Origin: Ampelocalamus luodianensis
Taxonomy: Eukaryota > Streptophyta > Magnoliopsida > Poales > Poaceae
NCBI GenBank assembly: GCA_036346255.1
Contig: CM070620.1
Coordinates: 17,968,671-18,032,670 of the forward strand
Length of the DNA stretch: 64,000 bases
Reading direction: 5' to 3'
Shown here: piece by piece, positions 1-12,300 of the stretch
Layout of the letters: every line of letters starts with the position of its first letter
How positions within the stretch are numbered: the stretch's first letter is position 1
Notes under the pieces: model-generated
Database searches by the model: none
Told to the model about the DNA's origin: nothing
What the model saw: the letters and a program-made list of their open reading frames with translations, nothing else
Made by a program: the position numbers and the translations under genes

Positions 1-305
1 GATGCATATCATCATATTAGGAATGATTAGATGCATATCTTCATATTTAGAAAGTATATATATATTATCTTATCCTTAGCTGATTGGTTGTATTAGATAT
101 GATACTTTTCATATTTTAGGGGCTAACCTCATCTATATAAAGAGAGGAGTCGCACCATTCATAAGGAAGCAAGAAGAACAAAGAAACAATAGTTCATCCC
201 TGTCTATGTCTATCTTCCTCCTCTAAAGTCTCTCCTCATTCAAGCCGTCGCTGCCCGGCCGTCCTCTCAGCGGTGTTTACCCCGTTATGATCTAAGATCC
301 TTACA
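1..305 (+). repeat. 5' LTR, partial
   Basis: Matches the downstream copy from 1091 on. It contains a TATA box (ctatataaag, about 133-142), which is the likely Pol II start region of the element, and ends in ttaca, consistent with a TG...CA LTR. Confidence 0.8.
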
Positions 306-307
306 TT

Positions 308-320
308 TGGTATCAGAGCC
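308..320 (+). promoter_or_regulatory. Primer-binding site (initiator tRNA-Met type)
   Basis: tggtatcagagcc lies two bases after the LTR end. This is the standard plant retrotransposon priming site for the 3' end of initiator tRNA-Met. Confidence 0.85.
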
Positions 321-326
321 AACACT

Positions 327-1058
327 ATGGCTTCTGCTGCTGAGAATTTCAAGGCCATGAGAGCTACCCTCAACGAGATGAGTGCTGGTGTAGATGACAT
401 AAAAACCATCTTGGCAGACATGGCGGCTATGGTGGCCAAGCTGATTGAAAAGGAGAAGAAGGAGGAGGCATGGGCAGGAGCTGCTGCACGATCTGCGCCG
501 CCGGAGGCATCTCTGATTTCGCCCGTGACTTCTGCATCGTCGACCTCCTTGCCCGTGGTTGCACAAACGGTGCCCTCGCCGAGGAAGAAGGCTGTTGTCC
601 AACGACTGTCTTCTCCATGCGCCGGGCCGACGTTGTGCCTTCATAGGTGCGGGGTGTGGCGGATGTTAGGACTACGTCAGCGTCGCGTTTTTTCCACCAC
701 TGAAGCATCCTATGGTGGGAAGAGCGTTACTGCTGCCCCGCGCAGCTTGTCCATACCGCCGACGTCCCCTGGAACGTCAAGACACGTCGCCAAGGAGCTG
801 CAGTCATCGCTGCTGTCTATTAGAGCGTTGCGGACCATCCTCTATGCGATGTTCCGTCGGTGCCACAACCTCTCGTCGACATGGGGACACCTCGGGTTGC
901 AACCATGGCCGCCGCCCTGCTGCTCGAGGACGAGCTGCTTGTCCAGGGGGACGAAGTGTCATGGGCATGGGCCCAGGGGAGCTACACCATGTGTCATGGG
1001 CAGAAAATACTGTTCATGCATACTATTCACATGCGTGAACAGTAGCCAAATGGATTAG
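327..1058 (+). other. Gag-like or non-coding internal ORF of the short LTR element
   Basis: An open frame of 243 codons starts just after the primer-binding site. Only the first ~60 codons look protein-like: an alternating charged/hydrophobic helix, possibly coiled coil, ending in a lysine/glutamate-rich stretch. The rest is low-complexity and cysteine/arginine-rich, and the frame runs on into the 3' LTR. There is no zinc knuckle and no recognisable enzyme. Whether it is translated is unknown. Confidence 0.35.
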
Positions 1059-1143
1059 ATTAGCTGTTTCCTTTATATTAGGAATAGTTAGATGCATATC
1101 ATCATATTAGGAATGATTAGATGCATATCTTCATATTTAGAAA

Positions 1144-1216
<73 letters not shown>

Positions 1217-1454
1217 CTTATCCTTAGTTGATTGGTTGCATTAGATATGATACTTTTCATATTGTTAGGGGCTAACCTCATCTATATAAAGAGAGGAGTC
1301 GCACCATTCATAAGGAAGCAAGAAGAACAAAGAAACAATAGTTCATCCCTGTCTATGTCTATCTTCCTCCTCTAAAGTCTCTCCTCATTCAAGCCGTCGC
1401 TGCCCGGCTGTCCTCCCAACGGTGTTTACCCCGTTATGATCTAAGATCCTTACA
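990..1454 (+). repeat. 3' LTR with expanded (TA)n
   Basis: The region from 1091 matches 1-305. The likely TG start is near 990 (tgtgtcatgg), after a purine-rich stretch, but 1011 is also possible. It carries a (TA)n run at about 1145-1212 that is only a few repeats long in the 5' copy. Confidence 0.7.
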
Positions 1455-1613
1455 CATGGATAGACAACTAAGAACTCATGCAGAAGTAAAAACAACAAAA
1501 ATCATGGATAGACAGCTAAGAGCCCATCCTTGTAGCATGCTCACGAATTGCCTTAATGATTGTAGCAGTTTCATCCACCTTTCGAGCTTCCTCCAACTGC
1601 AACAGCTTCTTTT

Positions 1614-3243
1614 AGACAACAACAACAAAGCCTTTGGTCCTAAACAAGTTGGGGTGGGCTAGGAATGAAACCTCCTCAAGGTCAAAGAGACGAGAGCCTT
1701 GCAAATAAAATAAAATAATAATGATAAAAAACCTACAAGGCTAAAGCCCTAAGCTGTACAACCTTCCATCTGAGCCGAGAGCCTAAAACACAACCCCTAA
1801 ACCTTCTTATGGTTTCGGTACGTGGATCGCTAACTTCCATGCTCTCCTATCCAAAGCTAATTCTTTAGCTACATTTCAATCCCTCAGATCTCTTTTAACT
1901 GCTTCCTACCACGTTAGTCTTGGTCGACCTCTGCCTCTTCTTACGTTTTCAGTATGTCTTAAAATTCCACTACGTACCGGTGCTTCAGAAGGCCTCCGTT
2001 GGAGATGTCCAAACCATCTCAAGCGATGTTGGACAAGCTTATCTTCAATTGGTGCTACCCCCACCCTATCACGTATATCCTCATTGCGGATTCGATCTCA
2101 TCTTGTGTGGCCACATATCCACCGCAACATCCTCATCTCTGCTACACTCATCTTCTATATATGTTGTCTTTTAGTCGCCCAACATTCTGTTCCATAAAAT
2201 ATCGCAGGTCTGATCGCTGTCCTATAGAACTTACCCTTTAACTTTTGAGGGACTTTTTTTGTCACACAGGACACCCGATGCTTGGCGCCATTTCACCCAC
2301 CCCGCTCTAATCCTGTGGCTCACGTCTTCATCAATCTCTCTGTCTCGCTGTAGCATCGATCCTAAATATCGAAACGTGTCCTTCCTAGGCACTACTTGTC
2401 CGTCCAGCCTAACATCTCCATCATCTGCCCCGGCACCGCTGAAATAACACTTCATATACTCAGTTTTAGTCCTACTAAGTCTAAAGCCCTTCGATTCTAA
2501 GGTTTTCTTCCACATCTCCAGATTCCTATCAACACCTATCCTGCTCTTATCAACTAACACTACATCATCAGTGAGAAGCATACACCAAGGGATATCTCCT
2601 TGTATGTCCCGCGTGACCTCATCCATCACTAGGGCAAAAATGTATAGGCTCAAAGCTGACCCTTGGTGTAGTCCTATCTTAATAGGGAAATCACTAGTAT
2701 CATCACCACATGTTCTGACATTAGTCACAACATCTTGTTACATATCCTTAATTAGGGTAACATATTTTGTTGGGATTTTTTTCCCTTTGAAGTGCCTACC
2801 ACATGACCCTTCTTGGCACTTTGTCATAGGCTTTCTTGAAGTTGATAAACACCATGTGAAGATCCTTCTTTTACTCCCTATACCTCTCTATCAACTGTCG
2901 TGTCAAGAAAATCGTCTCTGTGGTTGACTTCCCAGGCATAAAACCAAATTGGTTTGTTGTCACGCTAGTCACTCTTCTTAAACGGTATTCGATCACTCAC
3001 TCCCAAAGCTTCATTGTGTGGCTTATGAGCTTAATTTCTCTATAATCAGTACAACTTTGAATGTCTCCTTTATTTTTGAAAATTGGTACTAATGTGCTCC
3101 TCTGCCACTCGTTAGGCATCTTGTTCGACCTAAAAATGCTATTGAACAAATTAGTTAGCCAAACGATCGCTACATCTTCCAGGTATTTCCACACCTCGAT
3201 TGGAATGTTATCAGGCCCCAACGCCTTACCCACTTCAGAGCTG
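1614..3243 (-). mobile_element. RTE-clade LINE, 5'-truncated and decayed
   Basis: Read on the minus strand, this gives reverse-transcriptase fragments in two frames. The block at 3278-2997 has GPDNIPIEVWK and KMPNEWQRSTLVPIFKNKGD. The block at 2728-2231 has IGLHQGSALS, MDEVTRDIQGDIPW and FRYLGSMLQ. The catalytic box reads LTDD where the family has FADD. The 3' end at 1614-1627 is an (AAC)n tract, i.e. the (TTG)n tail usual for plant RTE elements. The endonuclease half is missing. Nonfunctional. Confidence 0.85.
2231..2728 (-). pseudogene. RTE reverse transcriptase fragment (palm/thumb)
   Basis: 165-codon frame with the C-terminal half of an RTE reverse transcriptase. The catalytic aspartates survive, but the alanine of the usual F-A-D-D box is threonine. 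The upstream part of the protein lies in another frame at 2997-3278. Remnant of the LINE at 1614-3243. Confidence 0.8.
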
Positions 3244-3392
3244 CAAAAAAAAAAAAAGAACCATATACAACAATACAATATATTTGGCGTATGACCATAC
3301 AGATTATTCAGTCGCAGTGCTTCGTACGGGCTGTAATATTTTACTCCGTTGCATACATTGTCAACAAGATATAAAGGTATTCCTTTTTCCAG

Positions 3393-6300
3393 GTTGTTCG
3401 TTGTTTACGTCTGTTGAAGAAATTTGATCCAAATGAGTTTCAGCCTAAACATACAACCTCAAACTACAAAATTGGCCAGAAAGGTCAGGCAACTGATCAA
3501 GTTATGGAGCTCCCATTAGAGAACTGTATATACGATATGATCAATGTTCAAGGGCCAAAAGGTATAACCCTTGTTGAGGTACTTCTCTGAACCTTTCAAT
3601 GGTGCAACTTTGGTGTATTATATGTTTTGAATTATACTCTACATTCATTCATAGCATTAAGATTGCTTTTATATTTCTTCTTGTTGCAGTGCTATTCTGC
3701 TTCATTTCTAGTGGCTTTGCTAGTTGAATCTGCTTACTTTTTACGACCAGATTGAAAATATTGGGCTTTCTTTCACAGATTTGGTTGTTTCAGCAACTGC
3801 TTAGTTAATTTAGCAACCTGGAGGATAGCAATAATTTCCCATGCCAAGATAGGACAACTCCTGATGTTGGAAATTTTAAGCTGGTTGCAACAGAATAGTG
3901 AAACTGAAAACTATTTTTTGTAGCCTAGCTCTTGTTTTGAACTTAAATTTTGATGTGCTATAACAGATTGGATATAATGTTTCGTCCACTTTAATATCTA
4001 TCTCCATACCTATATGGTCTGCATCGTTATCATTATCTCAAATTACCTTTTTTTTTTAATAATGTATCAAATGCCCATAATCCATATGCAAGGAAGTGAG
4101 AACTTCCAAGTGAATTTCCAATGTCAATAATCATAGTCAGTCCATCTTTAAATCCTGAAAGTTTAACTTGTCAAGCCTATCCTGAAAGTTTAACTTGTCA
4201 AGCCTATTTTTTTGGGCATTAATTTAGTTAGGATATGACTTTTAACCTTTAGGTCCTTTAATGTAGTCATAGTTCAACATCTGCACTATCAGTAATACAA
4301 CCTGTTATACGAGTCTACAAACTATCCAGTGCCACCCATCATGAGCTGTTAGCAAGTTTTAGTCATACACCGCTGCTGGCAGGCTTCTTGTATACTTGCA
4401 TATAAACAGGTGTCCTAATGGCATATTAGCATGCCCGCTTGTGGGTTGTACCTGGTTCATATGTTGTTATGGGCAAATATCCAGGCGAATACAGCAGAGC
4501 GCGCACCGCAGCAACCTGTGGTACTGTGGCATATACTGTAGCAATGAGTGTTATTGTAGTGTTTGTACTGTAGCAACACGGATATTTGGTAGGCTTTGTA
4601 ATTTAGGAATCTATCTATTAGGTGTTTGGTGTTATCTATTAGTTAGACAAGTTATTATTAGATTGGATTGTTAGAGATACGTTTCTTACAGATTATTTCT
4701 TAGGGATCAAGTCGGGTCGTCCCCGTCCTTATAAAAGGGATAGCATGTATCCATTATCAAGGAAGCAAAGAAATAAATAAAATTAGTTTCTAACCGGTTG
4801 GCTAAAAGATCAGAGTCTCCTTGTTCGTCGGGAAGAGCCCGACCGAGCTTGGAGGACAATCCCTCGCCTCTCTGGCTAATTAGACCTCAGAGCCTCGCTA
4901 CCTCGACAGGGAAGAGCCCTGTTGGTGGTTAGATGAGGGCGAGCGCCCTACCTTCGATACTCAGACCCGTACTCCAACAGTTACCACAACATATGTAGTA
5001 GCATAAATGCATTTTTTTTTCTAGCTGCATCGGCCTTAGCAAATTTATTTATTGAAATTTTATTGACTGCCCAACTTAAATGAGACATGATGACTTCTTT
5101 ATGGTATAAAATTCTTGCCAATACATTATCCTTCTAGATTGTAGTCCCTAATGAAAAAACAGCTCCATGCTGCAAAACGTTTTTGCACTATGAACCCAGC
5201 AATGTGTTGGTGATGAGTATATAAAGCAGCTTGAGTACACATCATTATGTAATACGGATTGGTGTTGCTTATCTCATCTAGTGTGGCATATTAGTTTTTT
5301 TGTATTTCTTGAAATTAATAACTCATGTTCTCATATAACACCCTATTAGCTTGGCAAACGTCTTGGGCACAACAATTCGAGAAGGCTTCATAAACGAGTG
5401 TCATCCATGCTCGAAAGATTTAATTTGACATGGGAGGCTGAAGTTTCAGACAAGACATCGCAGTACCGAGTTTGGACTTCAAAAAACTTTTCACACTACA
5501 AAGCTGGTACTGCTCTGCAAAATTTTGAGGCGCTCCCAGATGATAATGACAATTGTTCCGATTTGTGGTCACTAGTTCCACGTAAAGGATTGGATTCTCC
5601 TAGCCCACAGGGTGATATTTTTGTTAATAACAAAATCTTGTTTGAAGAGCAATGCCATGATGAGCCAGTTGGACATCATCTCCAAAACAACCATGAAGCT
5701 TGTGCTCGAGTTTCTCAACTAGTTAAACAAGGTACAGTGATCTAAAGTCCCGTCGCTATCTTTTTATTCTCTTAAGATTTTGTGCTTAATATCTGTTTGG
5801 GAACAGCCAAGCTGCTGTAACAGCTTGTGGTATTTGTGCTGCCTAAACCTTAGACTTATTTTTGACTGACTTTTGAGAACTCACAGATCCAATGTTAAAA
5901 ATCACGCGTGTGAGTTCCCCAAAATACCACACATAGGGAAGGGTATGTTCTACAAACATGCAAAATTTCAAGACCAAATTCATTTGCATTTGTGAGATAG
6001 GAAAAAGAAAATACTACTTAGTGAACAGGGTGCAACGCTGTTCACTGAAAACTATTGAAAATTTGCAGAGATGTCGAACATGCCCTCCCCTATATATGGT
6101 AATTTTTGGAGATTTTTAAAAAACTTTTATTAATGATTTCACACATTTGCAAGGTCAGTTTCACCGGATATGTCCCCAATTAATAGAGTCCATTTTTTTA
6201 TGTAGTATTGCGCCAAGCTTGATTTTGCGAACAATTTCTTGTTTTGAGTTATCCGTGAAGCTTTTTATATATTTTTTCGCCAAGCTTGATTTTGCGAACA

Positions 6301-9300
6301 ATTTCTTGTTTTGAGTTATCCGTGAAGCTTTTTATATATTTTTTCTATATGTACTCCCTCCATTGGTTTTTGTAAGGCATGATTTGACTTAGAACGATCT
6401 CCAAAATTGAATTTTGACCGTTAATTTCTTTTACAGCATATTTTTAATAACCGCAAAATCATGATCATATAAAAGTACTTTCAAATGTGAATTTAATGGC
6501 ACAACTTTTGTGCCACACTGCCACTGAATCTATATATTTTTGAATTAATTATTGGTAAAAAATTACAAAGTTTGAATATCAAAATATATGGGCGCCTTAT
6601 TAAAATCAATGAATGGAGCAATATAGGTTGCTTAGACAAAATGATTCTCAGTTCAATGTAGATGATCCCATGTTTTCTCTTTTAGATAAACTTGCTTTGG
6701 GACAGAGGAAGAGGCGTCGCTGCCCTCCTTCAACTTCTAATGATCAACGACATAGAAGGATTCTACACATGCTGAAGGTTGCCTGCTAATTATTCGTCAA
6801 TCAAAGTTTTTATATGAACCATCTGTCAAAATACAAATTTGTTGTAAATTACTGTTCTTTTTAATATAATTTTAACTCTCTAAGAGCTTGATTTGTGGCA
6901 CAAAATCTACTCTGAAGTTTGCTCTCGACTTGATGTACTTTACAGGAGCATAACATTGTCTGTGACCTGTTTACATACTTTTAATTGCATTGCCTTTGCA
7001 TACATGGGCTGGGCTTATGTAATTGTAAGCATTACTTTGTGCAATTTGTTGCACTTTATAGGAGCATAACATTGTCTAGGCCTCTTTGAATACTTTTAGT
7101 TGCATCATCTATGCATACATGAGCTGGGCTTATTTAATTGTAAGTGTTAGGTATTTGTATGGTAAAATGATTTGTGGTGGTGTTAATAAACCAAAATGAC
7201 TTATTGACTTATAGGAGGGTAAGTGACAAAGGCAGTGGCTTTTAGGGTTTCTTTTCAATTTATCCCTTTTTAAATTATACGAGTGTGTGGAACTGTGGAT
7301 TGTGGCCTCAATATTCCTTAGACCAGTATGCTTTTATCTGGACAAGAGTAATAACCCTATTTCTATTTTAATGTGACATGCTGCTATGTAGTGATAATTA
7401 GTTCAGTGTTTCATGTTTTTCATTTAAGTAAAACTAGATTAACAGTTCTATATCATTTTATTGCTTCAAAGAAGGCTTGCGGCAGTGTGTATTTTATAGC
7501 CATGTATTCCTATTCGTTGTTTTCGTTGATAAATTTTGACATATGTTCTTTTCCTACCCCAAATAATGGCAGTAATTGCTTAGATAATCTGTTTTCGTAA
7601 CCAATGAAAATAGTTTATAGTTTTATTTTAATCAGACTTACAAGGAACAACATCATTTTTGTTCTTTTGTGTACTCACGGTCATGTGCATGCATGTTGTT
7701 CGTGTGCCCTTGCATGTCTGATTGCATTTCATTGTTATATAACACCTTTTATTTTTCCCTTTGCAGACAAAGAAATTTGTACTAAAGGTGGAGTTACATA
7801 AATGGTTAGAGAAACTTGAAAAGGAAAATGGAAAAATAATGGATAGGAAGACATTGACTCGCACTTTGAATAAGCTTCATCAAGAGGGAAGCTGTAAATG
7901 TATCAAAGTTAGTGTCCCTGTGGTTACAAACTACACTCGCAGTCGTCTCATTGATGTAATACTGCATTCTTCTGTTGGGGACTTGTCACCGGAACTTGTG
8001 GATCAAATTAGGATCAGACAAAGGAACTTTGATACTGAAACTCGTTCAGGTGCAGCAGCTAAGCTGAAGCAAAATCAACATACGACTGCCATACCTGGTC
8101 TGAGGATTTCACGCAGAGTTAAAGATAGCAAACCATTAATATTAGAAGCTATGCATGCCAATGGATTCATAGGTGCAAAAATGATCCGGGCAAAGCTGTT
8201 CCATAAGTTTCTGTGGGTATATGTTAGTGGTTCGCCAAGTTGGTGCAATCCATTTGGTTATTCCAAAGAAGGGCATCATGACAAGAACCTTAATCAATCA
8301 TGTCTGTTATTTTCGATGGTGGCAGCTACAAAAGAAATGCCTCTTGAACTCTTTCTACAAGTTGTGGGATCAGCCAAGAAGATCGATAACATGATAACTA
8401 AGTGTAGGCTTGGAAAAACGCTATCAGAAATTCCTACCAAGGAATACAACCAGCTCATGGATACTCATGCCAAGGGCCGACTCTCACGCTTAATAAATAT
8501 TTTAGATAAGCTCAAGGTAATGTCCTTTGTCTTTGATGCTTGCGGTTAACGCTGTGAGAATCTAGAACCTTAGGCGTGTTTTTAAAACTAAGAAGAATGC
8601 GATTCTGAAGTTCTTCTAGGTTGATATTTGCCTGTTGCATATTCTGGTTTAGCAAGTCCAGTTCATGTTTACTGCAATTCAGCTTGCGTGATATCTTAAT
8701 TCACTAGGGTGCAACAGACTTATAATGACCAGTTCTGTGGCTATGTTTGCTAGTTGGTCCAACTTGCAAAAGAACTTGTAGAGGATTCGCGTGTGCCATC
8801 AGATGCTGTGCCTACACATTCAATGGAGCTCAGGCCTTACATTGAAGAACCTATACCAAGAATTCTTCCATCATCTCACATTAATGTGAACCATCGTCCG
8901 AAAGTTCGGCATGATTTTGTGCTTTCAAAGCAGGAGTTTGTCGATGCTTACTGGGAAACATTAGAGTTCTGCTATTTAACAGCTGGCTTGGCTGAGCCGT
9001 CAAGTGCCTTCCCTGGCTGTTCTGTACCTGAGGTCTGTCATCATTGCTGTACATCGTTGCACTATTATCCAATAATAACAACATCTTATCTTTTGGGTTT
9101 ACCTGTTATTATCTTTTTAATGGTCATTTGTTTTTTATCGCTTTTATGTACTTTGAATACAATACATGTATATATATTTTATCAATTTTTGACTCCTGCA
9201 TCATTGGCTAAAACTGTAGAGTTCTGTCTACACTGTTTCATTCTCTACATGTCCTGCATTCCATAATGATATCTTTTCTCTTTTCTGGTTGTGATAAAAG

Positions 9301-12300
9301 GTTCTTCTTATAAGATCCTTTCAGCTAAAATGTGCATGTCTGCTGCTGATGTTAACTGTTCCATTTTTATTCATGATTTGGTGCTGCTGCCCAAATATAG
9401 TCACCAATGTTGGAGCTATTAAAAAACCCTAGTTTCCTGGATCTTGATATTGATATGTGCTTTATTCTTGTTTGTACTTTCTTTTTGACTATATATATTG
9501 TGAGCTGCAAGCATTTTAACTACCATGCAGTGGATGGCCAAACGGCATGGCTTTTAGGGGATGACCGGATGAGGGTATTAGACGCGGGGGCGATAGACAT
9601 AGATTGAGATGAAAGAATATTTGGGAGAGAGTTTGCTTTCTTTTTTGCTTGATCTGGAAGATTACAATGCATGCTCTTATATAGAGCTACTTAACTAGAC
9701 CTCTAAGACTTGGACCCTAACTTGTAAACGAACTCAACTCCCATTCTATCTCTTTCCTAATTCTTGTCCTGAACTGCTGCTGCGCCCTCCCTTCCTGCAT
9801 ACGACTACTTATATCTAATCTCTACTTTCCTAATAAACTACTACCGACTACAAACACCAGCGGCCGGCCGGCCAGCCAGCAAGACGTCCACATTAATTGT
9901 TGAAAATTTTCCAATATCTATTCTGGAAGCCCATTATATCCACTGAAAACAATATTGGCTGTTTTTCTAGCTTATTGAGCTCTCTTAGGCCTCGAGAGAG
10001 AATTTTCATTTCTACAAGGTAGTCCCAGGGATCACATAACCGGTACCGGGCCACTTCCTGGGAGCTGGCCGGAAATGGTAACCGGCCGGTTACCGGAATT
10101 CCCGGTTTTTTTCGGGATGAAATTCGCTCGAATTTGATTGAAAACCATCTAAAATTCAAAAATTAGAATTTGAACTGGCCGAACCAGGAAAAACCGTTCG
10201 GGATTTTTGATCCCCGACCCCCGCCGGTAAGCGGTAATTGGCCGGTTTTTTTCCCCTGCAAGGTACTATATGATACCCTGTTGTTCCATGTAGGTTTCTC
10301 ATCCTCGTTCATGGAGTTCACTTAGAGTAATGACTACTGAACAACGACTGGAATTACAACAGCGTATTATGAATATCAGTGAGAAGGGGAAAATTCCTTT
10401 CAAAGATTGTCTCATAACTGCAAGAGAGTTGAATCTCTCTGTAGAGCAGGTATGCGTTTGAAATTTCCCTCCATCTTCATCTAGTGATCTGAAGGACTAC
10501 TCTGTTTTGTATTTGACCTTATTTACTACCGTGTTTATTTAACTTCTATGCTTATGCTTTTCCGTAACTTATTATGTTTTTGGGACAGTCCATATCGACG
10601 AGAAGCAAACATATATTGACAAAATAACTATATCCCAAGGAAGAATTAAAAGAAATGGTTAACACAAAACCATAACAGATCAATACAACATCAAATTAAG
10701 ATGGGAGTGCTTAATATCATATCTCAGCAATTACAGATAAGTATGTTGCTGAGGTCATCCTATGGTCTACATCCTTTTTTTTTACACGGGGTAAATCAAG
10801 ATGCAAGTTGGCCACATTGTGAGTCCCAAGCAGGATCAAAACTCAGATCGCCAAATCCCGCCCAGGCCGGGAACGGTAACCGCCTTCTGCGGGATTCATC
10901 GAAATACCGGAAATTTTCCGGTTGAAATTCGCTCGAATTTGATTAAAAACCATTCAAAATTCAAAAATCAGAATTTGAATTTAAAAACCCGAGAAAACCG
11001 GCCGATTTCATTTCCGGTACCACCGATCAGAATCCGGTTCTCGGCGGTTACCGCCAGAATCGCGGTTTTTTTTCCCTGGTCCCAAGTCAAGAACCTCCTC
11101 TATCATGGAAAGTGGACATGTAACGCAGGACAAGCGTGGGAAGGTGAGCACTAAGCTTGCTCTAGTACCGCCTGAAAGAGCACAAAGCGTCTTGAGGAAC
11201 AAATCCAAATGCACTCATACAAATGGACATCATGAATTGTTGAAGTAGTAACTTAATATTCCAGGCTAGATGTTTCTAGAGACATGTTGGGACCCGGATT
11301 TCTGAATCTGATCTATCTGTGTATTTCTACACCAGTCCCAGATCAGTAGCTAGTGCACACAGTGGAAACAGTGTCGATAATAAGTTCAAATCACGATTAA
11401 CATAAAAGTAACAACAAGGTACCGACCTTAAGGTCACTTATTACAAAAGAGGTCAAAAGTTGAGTCTTATAGCAGCGGAAACAGCAAAAGAGTAAACTCC
11501 GAGTGGTGACCCATCAAATGCCCATTGGCATTTGACTGGGGAGCGCGGCCTAGTACTCACCTCCTGTCGCTCTATGTGGATGATGTGACGCTATTTCTCA
11601 CTCCTATAACCCAGGACTCACAAGCGATCAAAGCAATTATGCATATCTTCGAAGTGGCTTCCGGCTTGTACTAACCTCTCTAAGAGCTCCATCTCTCCTA
11701 TCAGGTGCAATGATCATCATCTTCAGCTAATTGCTTCGGAATTGCAATGCCCCATTGTTGACTTTCTGTGCAAGTACCTTGGGCTCCCCCTCTCCACTAG
11801 GAAACCGAGAAAAGTGGATTTCCAACCTCTTCTTGATCAGGTCGCTGGTAGACTTCCGAGCTGGCAAGCCGGCATGCTCTCGCAGGGGGGTCGGCTATGA
11901 AAGTACTGGCATCAACCAGGAAGAAGAGAACGGTGGCTGAAGCCTTATCTAATGGCACTTGGATTAGGGATATTAGGGGCTGTCTAGATGTCCAAGTTCT
12001 TATTGAGTATCTCGTCTTGTGGGACTTGCTACAGCCTATTCACACAATGTCGGGGCAAGAGGATATTATTGAGTGGAGATGGGAAGCCTCTGCCCAATAC
12101 ACCTCCAGATCTGCCTACAAGGCATTCTTTCATGTATCTCTGAACTTCGCCTGTGCTGAAGCTATTTGGAAATCTTGGGTGGCTCTAAAATGCAAGTACT
12201 TTATGTGGCTAGCTGTTCATCGGCCCTACTAGACAGCCGATCGCCTGGAGCGTCATGGCCTTCAAAACCAAGGACATTGTGTCTTTTGCCTCTCTTAGGA

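Larger units (their letters stand above)
1..1454 (+). mobile_element. Short non-autonomous LTR retrotransposon (5' end cut by window)
   Basis: Positions 1-305 recur almost unchanged at 1091-1454, giving two direct LTRs around an internal region of only about 0.7 kb. A primer-binding site matching initiator tRNA-Met follows the first LTR. No protease, integrase or reverse transcriptase is present, so the element must depend on proteins made elsewhere (TRIM/LARD-like). It lies upstream of the first visible TFIIIC exon, probably inside an intron. The left end and one target duplication are outside the window. Confidence 0.8.

Noticed and set aside
2571..2927. 118-codon plus-strand ORF
   Set aside because: Antisense shadow of the minus-strand RTE reverse transcriptase.
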